The position numbers and the translations under genes were made by a program. From the NCBI GenBank assembly GCA_037389465.1, contig JAZARR010000105.1, positions 4,172,159-4,236,158 of the forward strand: DNA of 64,000 nt, written 5' to 3'. This DNA is from Baylisascaris procyonis (lineage: Eukaryota > Nematoda > Chromadorea > Rhabditida > Ascarididae). Under the pieces are notes generated by a model that was given only the letters and a program-made list of their open reading frames with translations, ran no database searches and had not been told where the DNA came from. This document shows positions 38,797 to 53,700 of this stretch, in pieces (positions within the stretch are counted from its first letter, which is position 1; every line of letters starts with the position of its first letter).

Positions 38797-40712
38797 ATGT
38801 CGAAGCTAGCAGAGCGCCAAATGGTTGACGCAGAGAGATTGTATGAGCTAGTCGATTGTCATGGTGGTGGTATTCTGTTATCGTGGATAAAATTGGCACG
38901 ACAAACTAGTGAGCATGGAGTGTTGGATGAGTATTTGGAAACGATGGTAGGTTACATGCCACAAAGCGGTTGTATTTATCATCAGTTCATAACAAAATAT
39001 GCGAATGACCTTGAAAATACCGAAGACATATTCTTCTATGTTTAATAGAGAATGCTTTGAGAGAGCGCCTCAAAGTGAATGCAGAAATACAGTTTAGATG
39101 CATGAATAAGTAAGGTTCAGCGGATTTTAAGAATGCGAAGGGGTGGACTTAGTGATGGGAGGCTAATGAGATCTTTTCTTCATTGGGCATTATTACTTCG
39201 TGTGACAAGTATCTCACGCAGCAATTATATTGTTTTTAAAGGTGATCATCTTCAGTGGTAGAGTTGTGAGTTTTTGCTTCACAACATACTTGCAAAAGGT
39301 TGTCTATATTTTGCACCTCACGCAACGTTGTAACATTGTGCCATCGTTCATAAACTGCTAGCCATTGCATCACAAATTTTAATGCGGTGATTGTTCAGTA
39401 GATTAGTTCAAAGGAGATTACTTGAGCGCTCTTCTAGAGGAATTAAAAGAAGCAGCTGGGAAAATGATTGTTCCAAGCTTAATGGATTAGTGTCATCCTA
39501 TTTTGGAGGTCTTATATCTCAGTTCGTGCTGGAGATGTAACAGATCGCTCTTAATGTACCGTTAAATTTGTCCATGTAAAAGAGATCAGAGAAGCCAGAG
39601 AAAGTATGCCGAACCGGCCAATCACCTAATCATGCTTGGATGCTCGGGAATCCTTTTAACTCTTCTTGGAGAGTTTTAGTTTTTTTTTATCCCTTTAAAA
39701 ATTTCGGTGGGTGTTATAGGGGTAGACTACGAATGCAGGAAGCTCTTCTTCTTTAAGGCGCCCCTTTATGAAAGTTGTCTTGGAATCTTACACCACGAAT
39801 CCTAAATGTTATTCGAAACGCAGAAGGAATGAGCTGGTTCCCAATTCGTTGCCTTCTGTTTTTCCGAAGCGTCAGCGAGGATGCTGTACAGCTTTGGCGG
39901 TAAAGCTTGTCCAGCACTGATGAAGGCATTATCGAGAGGGGTGTAATTGGCAAAGGCATAATTGTACGACAACAGAACAAATTCTAACCGTGTGATACGC
40001 ACACAAGTGCTGGTATTCTCGGGAATAATGCAACAATACATTGTAAAATTTTAAAAATCAAAACTGCAATGTTCTTCCAAAATCACTAAAAGTTAAAGTT
40101 TCTGTCGCAATCTGTCAGAGACGAACCAAACTCCATCCCTTAGAGTTGTTTCATTTCGCACATTAATTTTTGCAATATTCTTACTGAAAGTTTTGCACCT
40201 GTCAGAGAATTAGAAAATGTTTTCCTCACTGCTGTAAAAGGGCCATTATAATCCCATTATAGATGCATTTTTCGGTTATTTCTCATGAACGCACTGCTAA
40301 TGACACAAAAGGTGACATTTTTGGCATTTTTACTGCTTATACTCAAAATTTCTTGAATTCCTTACAAATTTCTACAAAGTGTAACAAAAAAAATTTCTCC
40401 TCTTTCCATCGTTTACTCAGTTCGTTGGCGGGGGGGGGGGGAGGGGGGGGGCAGCAAAGCACCTTTTGGGAATTTCAAATTCAATAGCACTACCTATGCG
40501 GAATTAACGAGGAGAGTTCCAGATGAAATCGTTCCTATACAACGGCGGTAAAGGAAAATTGATTTCAATTTCGGAGCTCGTCATGATCAGAAATAAGCAA
40601 CGAAACGCAATGCTCAGTGCATTGCGACGTAAGAAAGGGAGAGGAAAACGCGGTCCAAACATTCTCGCTGATATCAACCAAGAAGGTGCCCAAAAAGGTG
40701 ACGTTATTAAAG
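38797..40712 (+). CDS. TRPV gene, exons 1-2: cytosolic N-terminus
   Basis: Exon 1 (38797-38946) gives 50 residues from an MSKLAERQMVDAERLYELVD start and ends phase 0 at ATG|gtaggt. Exon 2 (40523-40712) opens phase 0 after gttccag and encodes MKSFLYNGGKGK followed by a basic segment with KQRNAMLSALRRKKGRGK, ending phase 1 at AAAG|gtgaga. OSM-9/OCR proteins have an equivalent GGGEL motif and a YNxGxGK segment before their ankyrin repeats (recalled from the family, not aligned here). The intron between (1.6 kb) ends with a long poly-G tract only about 70 bp before the exon 2 acceptor. An extra upstream coding exon cannot be excluded. Confidence 0.8.
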
Positions 40713-41691
40713 GTGAGATGATTTATTTTATTCGGAATCAACAAAAAAGAAAAAAAAAAACTTCACTGGCACAAGTGTTCCTTGGTTAACAGAAAGAAGC
40801 GCATTCAATCCTCATCGTCTAATTGCGATGATGAGGCTTGAAGAATGAGGGAGCGATTTAATCAGGATATCCCCAAAGAGAGGGCAGTAAAATAATCGGA
40901 AAGGAAGGGAAGTCAAAATCAAATAGCCAAAATTTATGAATTCATCTTTATATATAATATGTAAGAGGTCCCGGTTTCTACCTCCGCGGCTCAGCCCCCA
41001 TGTAAGGCCCAGCTCCGCTTGGTTCGTCATGCCGTCCCGGTCTCCTTGAGGGTATGCACCCAGTTTCGAGCTGCGATCGAGAAACTTATGAGACTGCACA
41101 CTTATCGGGGGCGAACAGTCTATCACACTTTTGCAATAAGGCGACAAACAGAAAGGACACTAGGATAGCTTGGGGGCAGGAACCATCCCCCAGTCGAACT
41201 TTTCGGTGCCGCCGCTCTCTTTTCGCACTTCAACGGCCACCTGTAGGCCCACTCTGCCTTAAGACCAGTCTAGAAGCTGGATTGAATACATGAGCACATT
41301 AAGCCTTTTATATTTATATTCGATATAAGCTGATGGCGTTGGTCTTCCTGCCCAATAGCTAGTATGCGAATCAATTTTCGGAGTCATCAACTAATTTCGA
41401 AATTTCTACGCACCAATCAAAGCTTTTCTTTCTTATTTCATTTGTTGATGCAATATTTCAGCCTTAAAAATCCTCGATGGATGCATAAGAGGCAATCGCA
41501 GTATGAATTATCGAGAGCTTGTCTGGGACATCACTCTCAGAGGTTCATATTTTCAGCTTATAATGGTTACTATTTCGCTATAGAAATTAACCAGCAGAAT
41601 ATTCGTTCCTACTGATGACTTTCGACAAGATCATAATGTTCCTTAATTCCATCTCTGCATTAAAATAGACGTTTAGTCATTGTTTGCACTT

Positions 41692-41774
<83 letters not shown>

Positions 41775-44700
41775 TGTGTACTTCGGTTCATCGTCTCATG
41801 TAACGTCCTAGGAATTTCGATGTGCAGTTTTGTTTAGAATACGAAATCAACTTTGCCTTTCTTTGGAGAGTGAAGGAGCAGCGAAAACTCCTCAGCCGTC
41901 CCTCCCTCCAGCCTCCGCCATTCGGTTATTAGCGAACATCAAGCACCTTTCTTTGATAGATCACGCGCAAATATCATCTCTAAACTATCAATTTATGATA
42001 TGCGCAACTATTTCAGTTATTTCAGTGGTATAAATTTCATTGCAAATGCATCTTAACCGTAAAAACGTTTTGTATTTTCTTGGCAATTCACTTAGGATAG
42101 TGGAGTCATACCATTCCAAAGAAATCAATCCCTCAGTTGCGCGATATTCTTCATAATTTGCAGGTAAAATGGGTGAAAACCTTCTCCATATCTGTATGCT
42201 GCATAATACAGCTGATCATAATGAACTCGTTCGACTGATTGTCAAAAAGTACCCAAAGATGGTCAATGATGTTTTCATTTCGGAAGATTATTATGGTGAG
42301 TTGGACCGCCTTTTCTGTTGGAAATGGAATAAATTGGAAGAACACTGAGCAACATCCATTCTTTTCTCATTACTGCATATATTCTTCCCTATTTGTGTGT
42401 TCATCCATCGGTAGAAGACCTCTGAGAAGGGCACTACTTAATGCAAACAGAGTGAAAAGGTGATTGCTTTTTAGTTGTATATGGGACAATGCATAAAAAA
42501 CTAAACGGTTCCAGGTAAATGGAACGAATCCAAAGGCTAAAGAACACAAACTTTAAAACATTTCAGTGACCCATCGCCTCTATGTTCTTTTCACGGCCAA
42601 ATCTTAAACATTCTCGTCCACCACTGCGAATCTTCTAGATGACAAGTCTGCTACATGGCGCTTACAACAGAAATTGAAGCCCTTTTTTCTTTGCGCAACA
42701 ATCAATGTCTCAGGTCACATTCTTCTTGAAAATAAATTACAGTCGTAGTGCAGGACGCAACTACGGTGTTGTAGTTCAGTGTTTGTAACGCTTATAAAAG
42801 TTAGTTATCAATTAATGCGCCATTTGAACACGCTGTGATTGTGTTATAGGTTGAAGAGGGGGTTAGATTATGCCAGGACTTTAATTTTACCTGTGATTAA
42901 TGCTTTTGAGGTCCACTGTTTGGATGTTAAGTTGAGTGCGAATATATTATACATTTCTAGAAATGCCGTTCAACATTTTCATAACATCGTAGGTCTTTCG
43001 CCACTGCACCAAGCCATTGTGAATGAAGACATCGAAATGGTGTACTTTTTATTACGACATAAAGCAGACGTCCACCAACGCTGTTATGGATCGTTCTTCT
43101 GCGCCGATGACCAAAAAGCTTCAAGGACCGACTCGCTCGAGCACGAATGGGTCGATCTCGTTCAGAACACTCGATACACAGGGTCAGTTTGGGCACATCC
43201 AAGCCATACGGTATAAGAATCATGTAGAGAGGCAGAAATAACGAAACTTTTGCTTCGTGTAGGATAATCTCTTCGCAAAATCGGATACTGGAACCAAGTG
43301 AAGGCGCATCATGGAAAATACAGCCGCACATCTGATGTCCAGATGCACTCTCGATCTGTATCAGAAGTTGATGTGCTGAATTCGTATAGGAGAATCTGAA
43401 CTCCACATGAAGACATTCAAAGAAATTTGATGAGCTATCCTATAGATGACAGGTCTCACTGTTTGGCCACTTATTAATCATATGGTGGTGAAAGTTCGTA
43501 TGGTAGAGATGCAAAGCAACAGTTCCACCTCCTACTTATTGCTCATAGTCCGATCCATGAAAAGGCCACCGCAATCGAGTTTCATGCGTTCCTTAATTTT
43601 GTTTCATGCCGATCATTCTTAGGTTACAGTTTTCGAGATCCCCTGCATCTGCCCGTTAATTTGGACTATAATGTTGCAAGTTGAATCAGTGGATGGCGCT
43701 CAACTATTTCAGCCAGTTCAGCTGCACTGCGCTTTAAATTGATGTGCACAAGTCTCGAAGACACGAAGTCTAGGTCGTTGGCGAAACAATGAAGTGCTTG
43801 AGGGCTCTGGCAATCTGCACTACTCAAGTCATGAAATACATGTTTTAAAATGTTATCTTAATAAGCTTATAATGGGTGATTCATTTCAGGACCTTTAATC
43901 CTCTTTCTATTAATAGCATGTAACTGTTTCGTTATGGAGTTGGTGATAGCTATAGGATCGGATGCCTTGCAATTTAAAACCGGTAGTGGCGCGTAACTTG
44001 AAATGACCGAGGTTCGAGAGTTTGCGGACGCACTGTTTGCACAGGTAAATAAAAGATGCCAGGAATGCCAGGCTTCATGTTGAGGATGTGAAAATTCTTC
44101 GCTGATCAGTGACCGTACAAGAGAAAACGTTGATTATGCCTATTTTAAGATACAGCCACTGTACCATCAGCAAAATGGAGCTTTCGAAACTTCCAGTAAG
44201 CTCATCTTTTTTACATCAATTGTAAGGAATAATCATGAGCATAGTTAAGGGAAAGACTCAGGCACTATAGACTTATAGATGCATCGACTTCAGGGTTCCA
44301 CTTCTGTTCCCGTTGACGACTTCAGAGGGATAGAGCTAGCAAATCACCCGTTCCCCATCCATCATTTCTTTGCAGATGATGAGCTATTTTAGGCGTATGT
44401 ATTGGGGCGAATATCCACTGTCGTTTGCTGCATGCACAAACCAGCACGATTGCTTTCGTTTGTTGCGTGCTTGCAAGGCGGATCCCAATATGCGCGACAC
44501 AAACGGCAACACCGTCCTACACCTCGCCGTTATACATGAGCTTAGGGTAAGAACTTAAATTTTTCTCTTTTTGTTGTCGATTTGTTATTGCAACCTCATT
44601 TAAGGCGCATTAGCGTTGCAGGAAATGTTCTTACTGGCGCATGATCTCGGTGCAAGGCTTGACGTGAAAAACAATCAAAAGCTGACGCCTATGGCACTGG

Positions 44701-47700
44701 CCGCGAAGCTTGCTAAGAAGGAGGTCAGTTTTGGCATTCTTTAATGTGATAAGCCTTTAAGAACAATCTTGAAATTAATCGCTCACTTGCAGGCGTCAGA
44801 AGCCACGAATGCAAGTCGCGCTATGCTGAGCAAAAGTGGTCACTTCTCATCGCATTTTTAAGTTTACTTCCTCTTAAAAATTAATGAACAACACATGCTT
44901 CGTTTTTGGCAGTTTCAGCCTCAAATACGCATCCCTCCTGAAAGTTCGGGGAATAAGCTCCAAAGGTCATCAACTGATGAAATGAAGAGCAAGAAAAGCA
45001 CAAGGCGCTGAAAAAGTTGAAAATTTCCGGACAATACCGGCAGTCTTTCAAGCTTCGTTAATGCAGAACAGTAGCAAGTTTGAAGGCAAGAACATTGCCT
45101 TCAATAAAACACTTCGAAGTTTTAAGCGGTTTTGGCAGCAAAGATCTCCTCTCTTCTAATTAAACCTGGCAGCTTAAGGAAAGCAAAAGTAGACACTTTT
45201 CAGCCAGTGTTGCGCGAAGATCTTTTCTGGGAGGAAGGAGAAGGAGGGTGGGGGGGGGGGGGGAGGGGTGGTGGCTAGTTTAAAACGTTTCAGAACAGTT
45301 CATCACCGAGTATTGATCACGAAGATCATAAAGAACACAATTTTTCATGAATATCGGTAGATCCCCAGAGTTGAGGTTCGAATTCTATTCAACTAATTTG
45401 AGCCTGCAACTTCCCCCTCCCCACCCGTCTCCTTCCCCTGCACCTCCATTTCGTCCTCAATGATGAGGAAATTGCGGGCGATCCCCATAGTGATCTTTCA
45501 AGAAGAACGATGAAAAGCGATTGAAATGATGCCTTTCTGCAGATGTTCGATCTGATACTCGACATAGAAAGAGACGTCCTCTGGAATTATGGGAATGTGA
45601 CGTGCATTGCCTTCCCACTTGGTGACATCGATACCGTGGATCAGCGCACTGGGCATCTCAACCAAGCATCAGTGCTTTCGCTGGTTGTATATGGGGTGGG
45701 TCTCTACGGATCTGACAGTTGTCACTGTGTCATTCAAATCTTTGATGCTTCTTAGTTGAACTTTTTCCTAAATTTAAATCTCCAGAGAAGAGCGTGGTTC
45801 GATTTGATGTAAAAGCTTCTTGGGAACGTTTCTCGAGCAAAGGTGCGAACTGGCACAAGCAGCTGAAAGATTTTGAGTGACAAGTTGAAAAGGTTCAGAA
45901 TGGAGGAAATTCAGTTGATATAGTGGTGCATAGGCCAAAAAAGCATTCGAATTAGAGACATTGCTTTGGAACACATACATGGTTGTCTTGACTTCCCCAT
46001 CGCTGAAACGGTGGAATAGTTTGACTTTGAAAGGTTTTTTGCAAGGTTTTGTGTGAACACCATCACGAGTTTGTATCAGCCGAAAAGTACGGCAAAGAGA
46101 TACCAGTGCATAATGAATGAGAGCATTTGGCAATCGATATACTACCAATTTTCTTGTTATTTTTTCTACGGAACTACAGCGAGATATCCTTATTGATAGT
46201 ATGTGACTACTATGATGATGTGACGATGCATTTACTGAGATGAGGCTAATTGGGCTAAAATGAAAACGATATTGACAATTAATGTTTGCAATTTGTTGAA
46301 AGTAGTCTCTATTACATATTAAGATGATAGGCGGAAGACAATAATTGAAATGTTATTTGCGCTTTCATCTTTCGCTTGTATTAGTTTACCGATTTGTGCC
46401 ACATTATTCACAGTGAGCAATTATTTTTGAAAGAATAGGGAAGCATTCATGCCAAGTTGTGGCAGTTTCTATTTTTTTCTCATCTTAGTGATAGCATTTC
46501 GAAATATCAACTTAGAGGTATGCTACTTGCAACAAAAGCAGATAATGGCGCTCAAAAATACAGCAACCTTAATCTGAGAGAGAAACTTAAGAAATAAAAT
46601 CGATTCGATATTCGTTCAGTGTCGTAAATAAAACGCTAGAGGAGAGTTCTACTGTGCCATTTCGACCTAAATAGAAAGAACAAGAAATTCCGTGTTTTGT
46701 TGTCTACGAATTTCGTTTGAAACGTATGTCACATCAATGGAACATTGCAGGATAAGAGTCGGCATTTGGATTTTTTAGATGGGCTGCTAGAGGACTTATT
46801 AGAAGCCAAGTGGAAGGCTTTCGGCCGAAGAAGGTATCCTTTCCCTACTTTCGTTGTCTGTAAAGTTGACAAGGTCAACGTAAAACTATGAATAGTGATC
46901 ATGAGCACGGGTAAAGAATCGTTATTTTGTTGGCAAACTTATGAGAAAGAGATAAGCATTTACCAGTAAAGCGGTAAATAATCCTAATTTAGCAGCCACG
47001 AAGCATAAGGAATAAGACAAAACCAGTTTGATAAATAAGTAAAGTTGACTAAGTGATGAACTGAAAAAAAAACGAAAAAAGTGCTTTTCTCCTCGTCCTT
47101 TACGAAAAGGTGCCATTTTACGTTTATTTGCGTATTTTTACATGCAGAATAGGGAGTGAGTGACTGATCAGCAGTTGTGTCGAACATTTCACGGGAAATT
47201 ACTTCGATAGACATTCTTATTCGCTATTCTCGCATATTCTTATTAATGTTCAAGTATTACAGATTTTTATTTTCGCTCGCATACTATGTCGTTTACGTTT
47301 TATCGTTCTATATCGCATTTCTGACGCGAGAGTTTGCTGCAAAAGTAAGCAGTCTATTGTTGCCGTTTTATTTCTTTCTTTTCACGTTCAAGCGTTTCTA
47401 GTTTTTTTTTTTTTTTAAATTTTCATCTCACGTTTTTATCATCACTCCGGCATTGAATGCACTATTTTCGAAAATGACGTCTTTTACTCGTTGCTTCCTC
47501 CTAGAAGTTTAAAAATGAGCCTCCATAATTCGACCGCTGTCATAAGCAGATTAACAGTTCATTTCAACTTCTTGTTCGATATTCTTGGCTTAGTTCAAAT
47601 TGGGAATATTTCATAGTAGTACGTCGTAATTGTTGTTTCATGCCTGGGATCAGAAAGCGACCGTTGATGAATTACGATACATACTATTTGACCTTATCCG

Positions 47701-50700
47701 ACAGCTAGTGAAGATTCGCCAGATTAGAAGTACAGTAGTGTTAATTATTCTTGCTCGACAAAAATTAGAAATCGCTCCAAAAAGCTGTATATCACACATC
47801 ATCACTGCACACCAAACAAGTGTTTGCCGTGCAGCAGTGCAGACCTCAGTTGTGTAGTGAGTTCTTCAATACAACAAGACATCTTAGTTACCCATTTCAA
47901 TGATCTGTACACAAGAAGAATTCACTGATAAAGATAAAGCACGTACTGAAAAGCACTGATCGGATATATTCCAAGGCTTTAAACAGATGCCATGAAACTC
48001 ACCTTCACATACTTTTCACTTCTTGAAGCTGCTAATTTTCCAAGCCACCTCAAACACCTCCAATCCCTTGACTGGAGCACATCCCTCCTCTGCTGGGACA
48101 ACCAACTTCAGCGGTTGAAGAGGACCGGGAAACGCTGCTGGCATTGTTGCACTGCACAGTAAAGGCTGATGTGTTCGGTTGTATGTACAGTAAGTGATGT
48201 TTACTCAGCAGAAGCCCGGTGTAGCTCGCCGTGACCGTTTGCATTTTCTTCACGTCAGTGTCGATACAAGCACGGTTTGAGTGAACGCGAGATGGCAGTT
48301 TCGCCCTTCAAAGCAAGCAACAAGGCTAGAGCAGGAACAAGTATTTGAACTGGGGCTGAAAAAACTTTTTATTGTTCTAAAGAGTCTAATGGTTACTAAA
48401 GTCTAAAATCACAGTAAATATTGAGCTTAGGACTCTACTGATGAACAAACACGTGTAGTATCCGTAGGAAATAAGCATGATGTAGTTTTCAGGCGTAGCA
48501 ATAGGAGTGTCATATGCCAACAATGAGAGGTTCACCGCCATACCGGCGATGGCAGTGAGCGTTTTAAATTCTAATAGCTTCCTCCACTTTTTTCTCTCTT
48601 GCTATTCCCTCTTAATCCATTTGCAAACGATGCTTTCAGAAAAGTGATGAATATGTGTGGTCGATGAATCCTCTCAATTCAAGTATGCAAGAAACATGGG
48701 CATTCACAGATGAAGAACTCGCCTACCTGCAGCATATGGACGAAACGACATCGCTGCCATCGCAATGCCATTTATGGGTTTATGGCAACCATAATGACTC
48801 CTTTTCACAAACAGCACGTTTTTCACCCTTCATCCTAATCTTTTTCTGCACCCTTTTTCAACACATTCGAAATATTCGATGGTTGTTAATTCTCATTGCT
48901 GATTGAAGCGAAAGTGATTAAAGTTCAGTGAAGACAATAGCAACAAGTTCGCTGAACAACAGTGCTAGAAATTTCTATTCAAAGAGCAACATCTCTCATA
49001 AGTACAATCCAGGCAACGAATTATCACAACAACAGTAGTGGAGAAATTAATTGCAGCTACAAGAGGACACACCCAATGTCTCTCCCTCTTTACCTTTCCA
49101 CCTCTCTCTCTCTTTATATGGATCATTTCTTTGCGCACCATAAGACAAGAGAGAAATTTCATTGTAGATCCGCTTGATTTGCGAGTGCATACTTCTGATA
49201 TTGGCATTGACACAACTGCTTCAGGAATCAGTTGATATTCTTCGCAACGGTCACAAACGATGGTGGAAAACAGTGGTATGCTGCCGTTTTGCTGTTAGCG
49301 TTTTGGAACACACAGTATCTTGCATGCCAACGCAACTGTCCATTTTATCATCGCTGACTACGTTGCGGCGTCATAAAAGGTGCTTGATGATGACACAACG
49401 AGTGTGAGCACTAACGAAATTACAAGCCATCGGATGTAATCTAGCTAATGTATGGCAAACGTTCTAATCAAACATACAAGAAAAAGCAGATTTTTTCGAA
49501 TTGAAGAGAAGGATATTTCACTTCAGAGATTGGAGAAACATTGGAGACAATTTCAATAACAGCATTTATAAGTTATAGCACCGATTCAGCATACTTGAGA
49601 AACACTTTTGGCGTAGGTCTGAAAACACAGCCGCAAGCATCGTTCATCATTGCTTCATTGGAGGCGACTTTGCCTCCTGTCCTCTCCCTCCTCCCCCTTC
49701 CCTTAAGAAATTGATTGTGCAGCTTTTCAGAGTGCGTTCCCGAGCAAAATTCTCCACAAGTTATCATTTGCGATTGTGCTACTGACAGTTGGTGCTCGAT
49801 TTGCGTGCACCGTTCATCCGGTTATGCTCGTATTCGAGAATGTGCTCGCTATTGCCGCTGTCCTCACCACTTCAATGCACTTCCTTTTCTACTGCAGGTT
49901 TGAAGCAAGTGATTGTTCGACGTGTTTCTATCTAATAGAGTGATTCTGACCACTCAAAAGTAATAATTTCGATCTCGCCTTGTTTGAAAATAAGGTTTGC
50001 ATTGCTGCGAGCGCTCGCTTTTGTGAACAAACGGTCTTTCGTAATGTTCGTCTCGATCACAAGTCGGAAACGTCTATTTTGCAGTTTCTTCATTCACTCT
50101 TTGACTCCGTTTAGTTGTAGGTGACAGCTGAAGATTAATTAATCTTCTATTATGCTGATAGGGTACAGCTAGAGGGATCGAACGGAAAAGGAAGTGACTC
50201 ACGTATAACCCATAACAGTGTTCTACTTTTAGAGGAATGAAGTTCGTGGGTCCATTCGTGCTGATGGTATACAAGATCATCGTCGGCGATATATTGCGCT
50301 TTTTCCTTATATATCTCATATTTGTAGTCGGCTTCTCTCAATGTGATAATGAATCTGTTTTACTTCAATTTAATAATCCTCAACAGTGTATCGTGTGGTT
50401 CTTTTTCTTTTTGCAAGAACGAACTTCTTTTGGAAGATAAAGTTCTATTGAAATCGAGTTTATAGATCTTCAAAGCAAGAGCACTCCTGTGGCAAAGGGG
50501 AACAAATGGGCAAATAGCATATGCCTAGGAAGCAGGCCGATTCCCATTCCTTCATTTTTTGTTTTCAAGGACAATTTCTCTAGCGACTGGTATGGTTTCT
50601 CAAATTATTTAGATCAGTAATAATCTCTCTTCTGTGCAGTCCACTTTCCTTAACATGGAGTCACAGCTAACAAACGCCTTGCGGGCATCCCTAAAAAATT

Positions 50701-53700
50701 TCAGAACTGCGAAATAGCGCAGACATGCCAGAATCTAAAACAGAGCATATTTCTACCCTATGTTGTTTGTGCACCTCTGGTTCAAATGCATATTTCTCCA
50801 CTCGCCTTGTCCTCGCTTAAGTAGACTGTGTGGTCTACAATAAGGAAAAGCATCACAAATACCTCCATAGTGTCAGGGATAATATGGGCTACTATCGTGA
50901 ACTTGAGGTAGAAGTATTCTTACTTCATTTATGGTCTAGATTTTCTTATCATTCATCATTTAAAGCGTTCTTCGTGATGTTCATTGGCTGCGAGCGTGAA
51001 CATCGACAACGATTGGCCAACAACGAAACGTCAAATTTTGAAAATATCCTCGTTGATCCGTTCGAATCGTTTATGATTATGTTTATAATGAGCGTTGGCG
51101 AGTTTACACTGTTCTACAATACGCTAAATGATTGCCGCAGTTCACTTGTTCCATTCGGAAAGGTATTGCTTCACTTGTTGATCAATTATTCTTCTAATGC
51201 TGGTTATGCGACAAACTAGCATATTAACCTATCAATTCCATCGTAGAGAAGTTTTCAGTTTAGTGAATTATACATGATAAATTAAAATCCTTCGAGGTAT
51301 TTAAAAGGGAAAGCAGCGGCTTACAATAATAGTGGGGATGCAGTTGAGATAATTGAAGCTTTCCCCCTCATGTTCATGTCCTTCTCGAAATTTCTTCGCG
51401 TCGTAGACAGTCGTGCACTTGAAGTATCTTTCCGACCATCTGAGCAGCACCTCAATAAGCGTTGTGAGAAATGCCAAGAAAAGCAGAAATAAAAAATAAA
51501 TTGAACGTTTTCAAAGTTCTTCTACGGTGACCCTAAAATGCCAATTCTATTTGATTAGATGCCTTATTTTGCCCTCAGTAACGTGTGCAATTTGATCGGT
51601 GAAGTATTTGATTGTTGAGGTGATGTTTCTGATTTACGAATTGCTTGTGACTGTGATGCTGCTTAATCTATTGATCGCAATGATGACGCGCACATACGAA
51701 AAAATTTCCGAGACACAAAAAGAATGGAAACGACAGGTAAGTGTTCGTAATCTATAAAATTTACATTCAAAGTGTCGTGGATATCTATATGCACAAAGTT
51801 TATGCAACAGCTGCTTCGCATTTAATCCTGACAGTCAACCCTGATCGCGTTTGCCTCATTTCAATATTTCCATGTTTTTCAAGCGTACGTCAATTGCTGT
51901 ATGAAAACCAAAGTATTTGTCTTTCTTATAGTCTACCGACAGTACCCTTGTCTCGAAGTTCCGGAAATTTAGAATTTTTATGTTGCGGAAAAAATTTAAA
52001 CATGCAGTTGTGTTTCAGTGAATTACTATTTCCCTCCTATATCAATGCTGAAGAATGGTGTTTACGCGGAAGCCGTTGAAATATTCCACAAGCAGTTTAC
52101 GCGATGCTGATGAGATGATTATTTTCGTGGAGCGACTTATAGAAATGTTCTTAGACAGTTATGTTTGCTTGCAATAACGCTCCTCAAATTCTGACTATGC
52201 ACGCATTCAAGCGTTTTTTCTCTCAAAAAACTCCCTCAAGCTTAGATGATTGCGTATTCAGAATAACGCAGGCAATTTCAAACAAGTTTTTCCCTCATTT
52301 TCCAGTCCATATGGAGATCAGTTGTTCTACGCAGTTTGAACTCAGCGTCCGCTCTGAATCCCGAAAAACCTTGCCTCAAAAAACAGTCTTATTTGGATGT
52401 GTTTCATGACAGAACCCTTAGAATAGTTTCTGGTCCTCCATCATCACCATCTGCTCTGATTAGAAGCCACGATAGCCGGAATATCCTCCTCTATCTTTCT
52501 ACTTATAACAGCAGCAGTCAGCGAAGCGTAAAATGAAACATTTAGTTGTTTCTCCCTCCTCTCCCCCCCCCCCACCTCTCCAATCTGATATCTTAAAGCG
52601 TAAGAACCCCAAATATGCAATGTCATCTGCAAATGATATCCCTTTCAAATGAACGCAAAGTTCCGCTTCCTGCATCGATAGACGTTTTGAGCTTTCAGTG
52701 GGCGCAAGTAATTCTTTTACTCGAACAATCGTTACGGCCTCGTGATCGTCTCATTGCAATGCTTAAGTATTCTAGTCCTATTCGAAGCGACAAAGCACAT
52801 CGCTCATTTGTCGTCCGTCAAAGAATGCAGGCAAGTATCTCCTCCGCTTTTCTCTCACATCCCTTCGCTCCTTTCATCCCCTCTCCAGCTCCCTGCTCTG
52901 TGCATTTAACTCCTTCAGTTAGATTAAGCGAGTTGACCAGAAGCACTATCATGGCGAAGACGCTGGATGCAAGTGCAACTGAAGGCACCGAAAACACCTC
53001 GCTTAAATGTTTCACTATGATGTTGGCGGGGAATTGCACTCGAACGCCTAACATTGCCAGGCGCGCAGCCAAAATATAAAAGCTTCTTTCCTCACTTTTC
53101 TTTCTTTCGCATCACTTTGCGGCATTTTATCCGGCGATGTGCGTAAGAATAAGATTTTCTCACGATTTGTTGGCCATTACTATGACAGCATATAATCAAA
53201 ATCCCCCTTTAGAAGTAGTGCTCAAATAAGGCGATCTTTTTGTCGGATCTGAATCTTCTTCAGCAAGTCATGGCATTACAGGCGAGCAGTGGATAAATGT
53301 CACCAACCTATAACTCCTGACATTCAGTTTGAAAAGCGGTACGACGCTGTCCCACTGCACTATTTCGCCTATATGAAATCAAAAAGTCACGACGACTAAA
53401 GTAGCAAAACGATGTGTACAACAGGATCCCACCGAATAGAACCACATTCAGACAATATATTCGAAGGAGTTACAATAATATCGGTTTTTAATGATGAAAT
53501 GGAACCATTCACCAATGAAAATGGTGCAGAACTATCGAAAGATTGTGGATTTAATTTGCAGCCTCATAAAGGAGAGAGCGAAATGAAAATGGCATCTCGT
53601 GGATGGAACACAGCGGCTGATGCCACCAACAGTGAAAGTAAAGACAAAACATCAACTGAGCAGCGTCTCTTGGTAACGCCTTCTTTATTGTCACATCTGC

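Noticed and set aside
41462..41542. Alternative frame of TRPV exon 3 (LKNPRWMHKRQSQYEL)
   Set aside because: The other frame (MNYRELVWDITLRG) matches the expected family sequence and is the only one in phase with both neighbours.
45370..45400. GGTTCGAATTC as a tRNA B box
   Set aside because: No matching A box, anticodon arm or acceptor stem could be built around it.
47630..47857. A 75-codon plus-strand frame inside the TRPV intron as an extra exon
   Set aside because: Exons 47263-47344 and 48640-48777 already join in phase 0, and the frame has no TRPV similarity.
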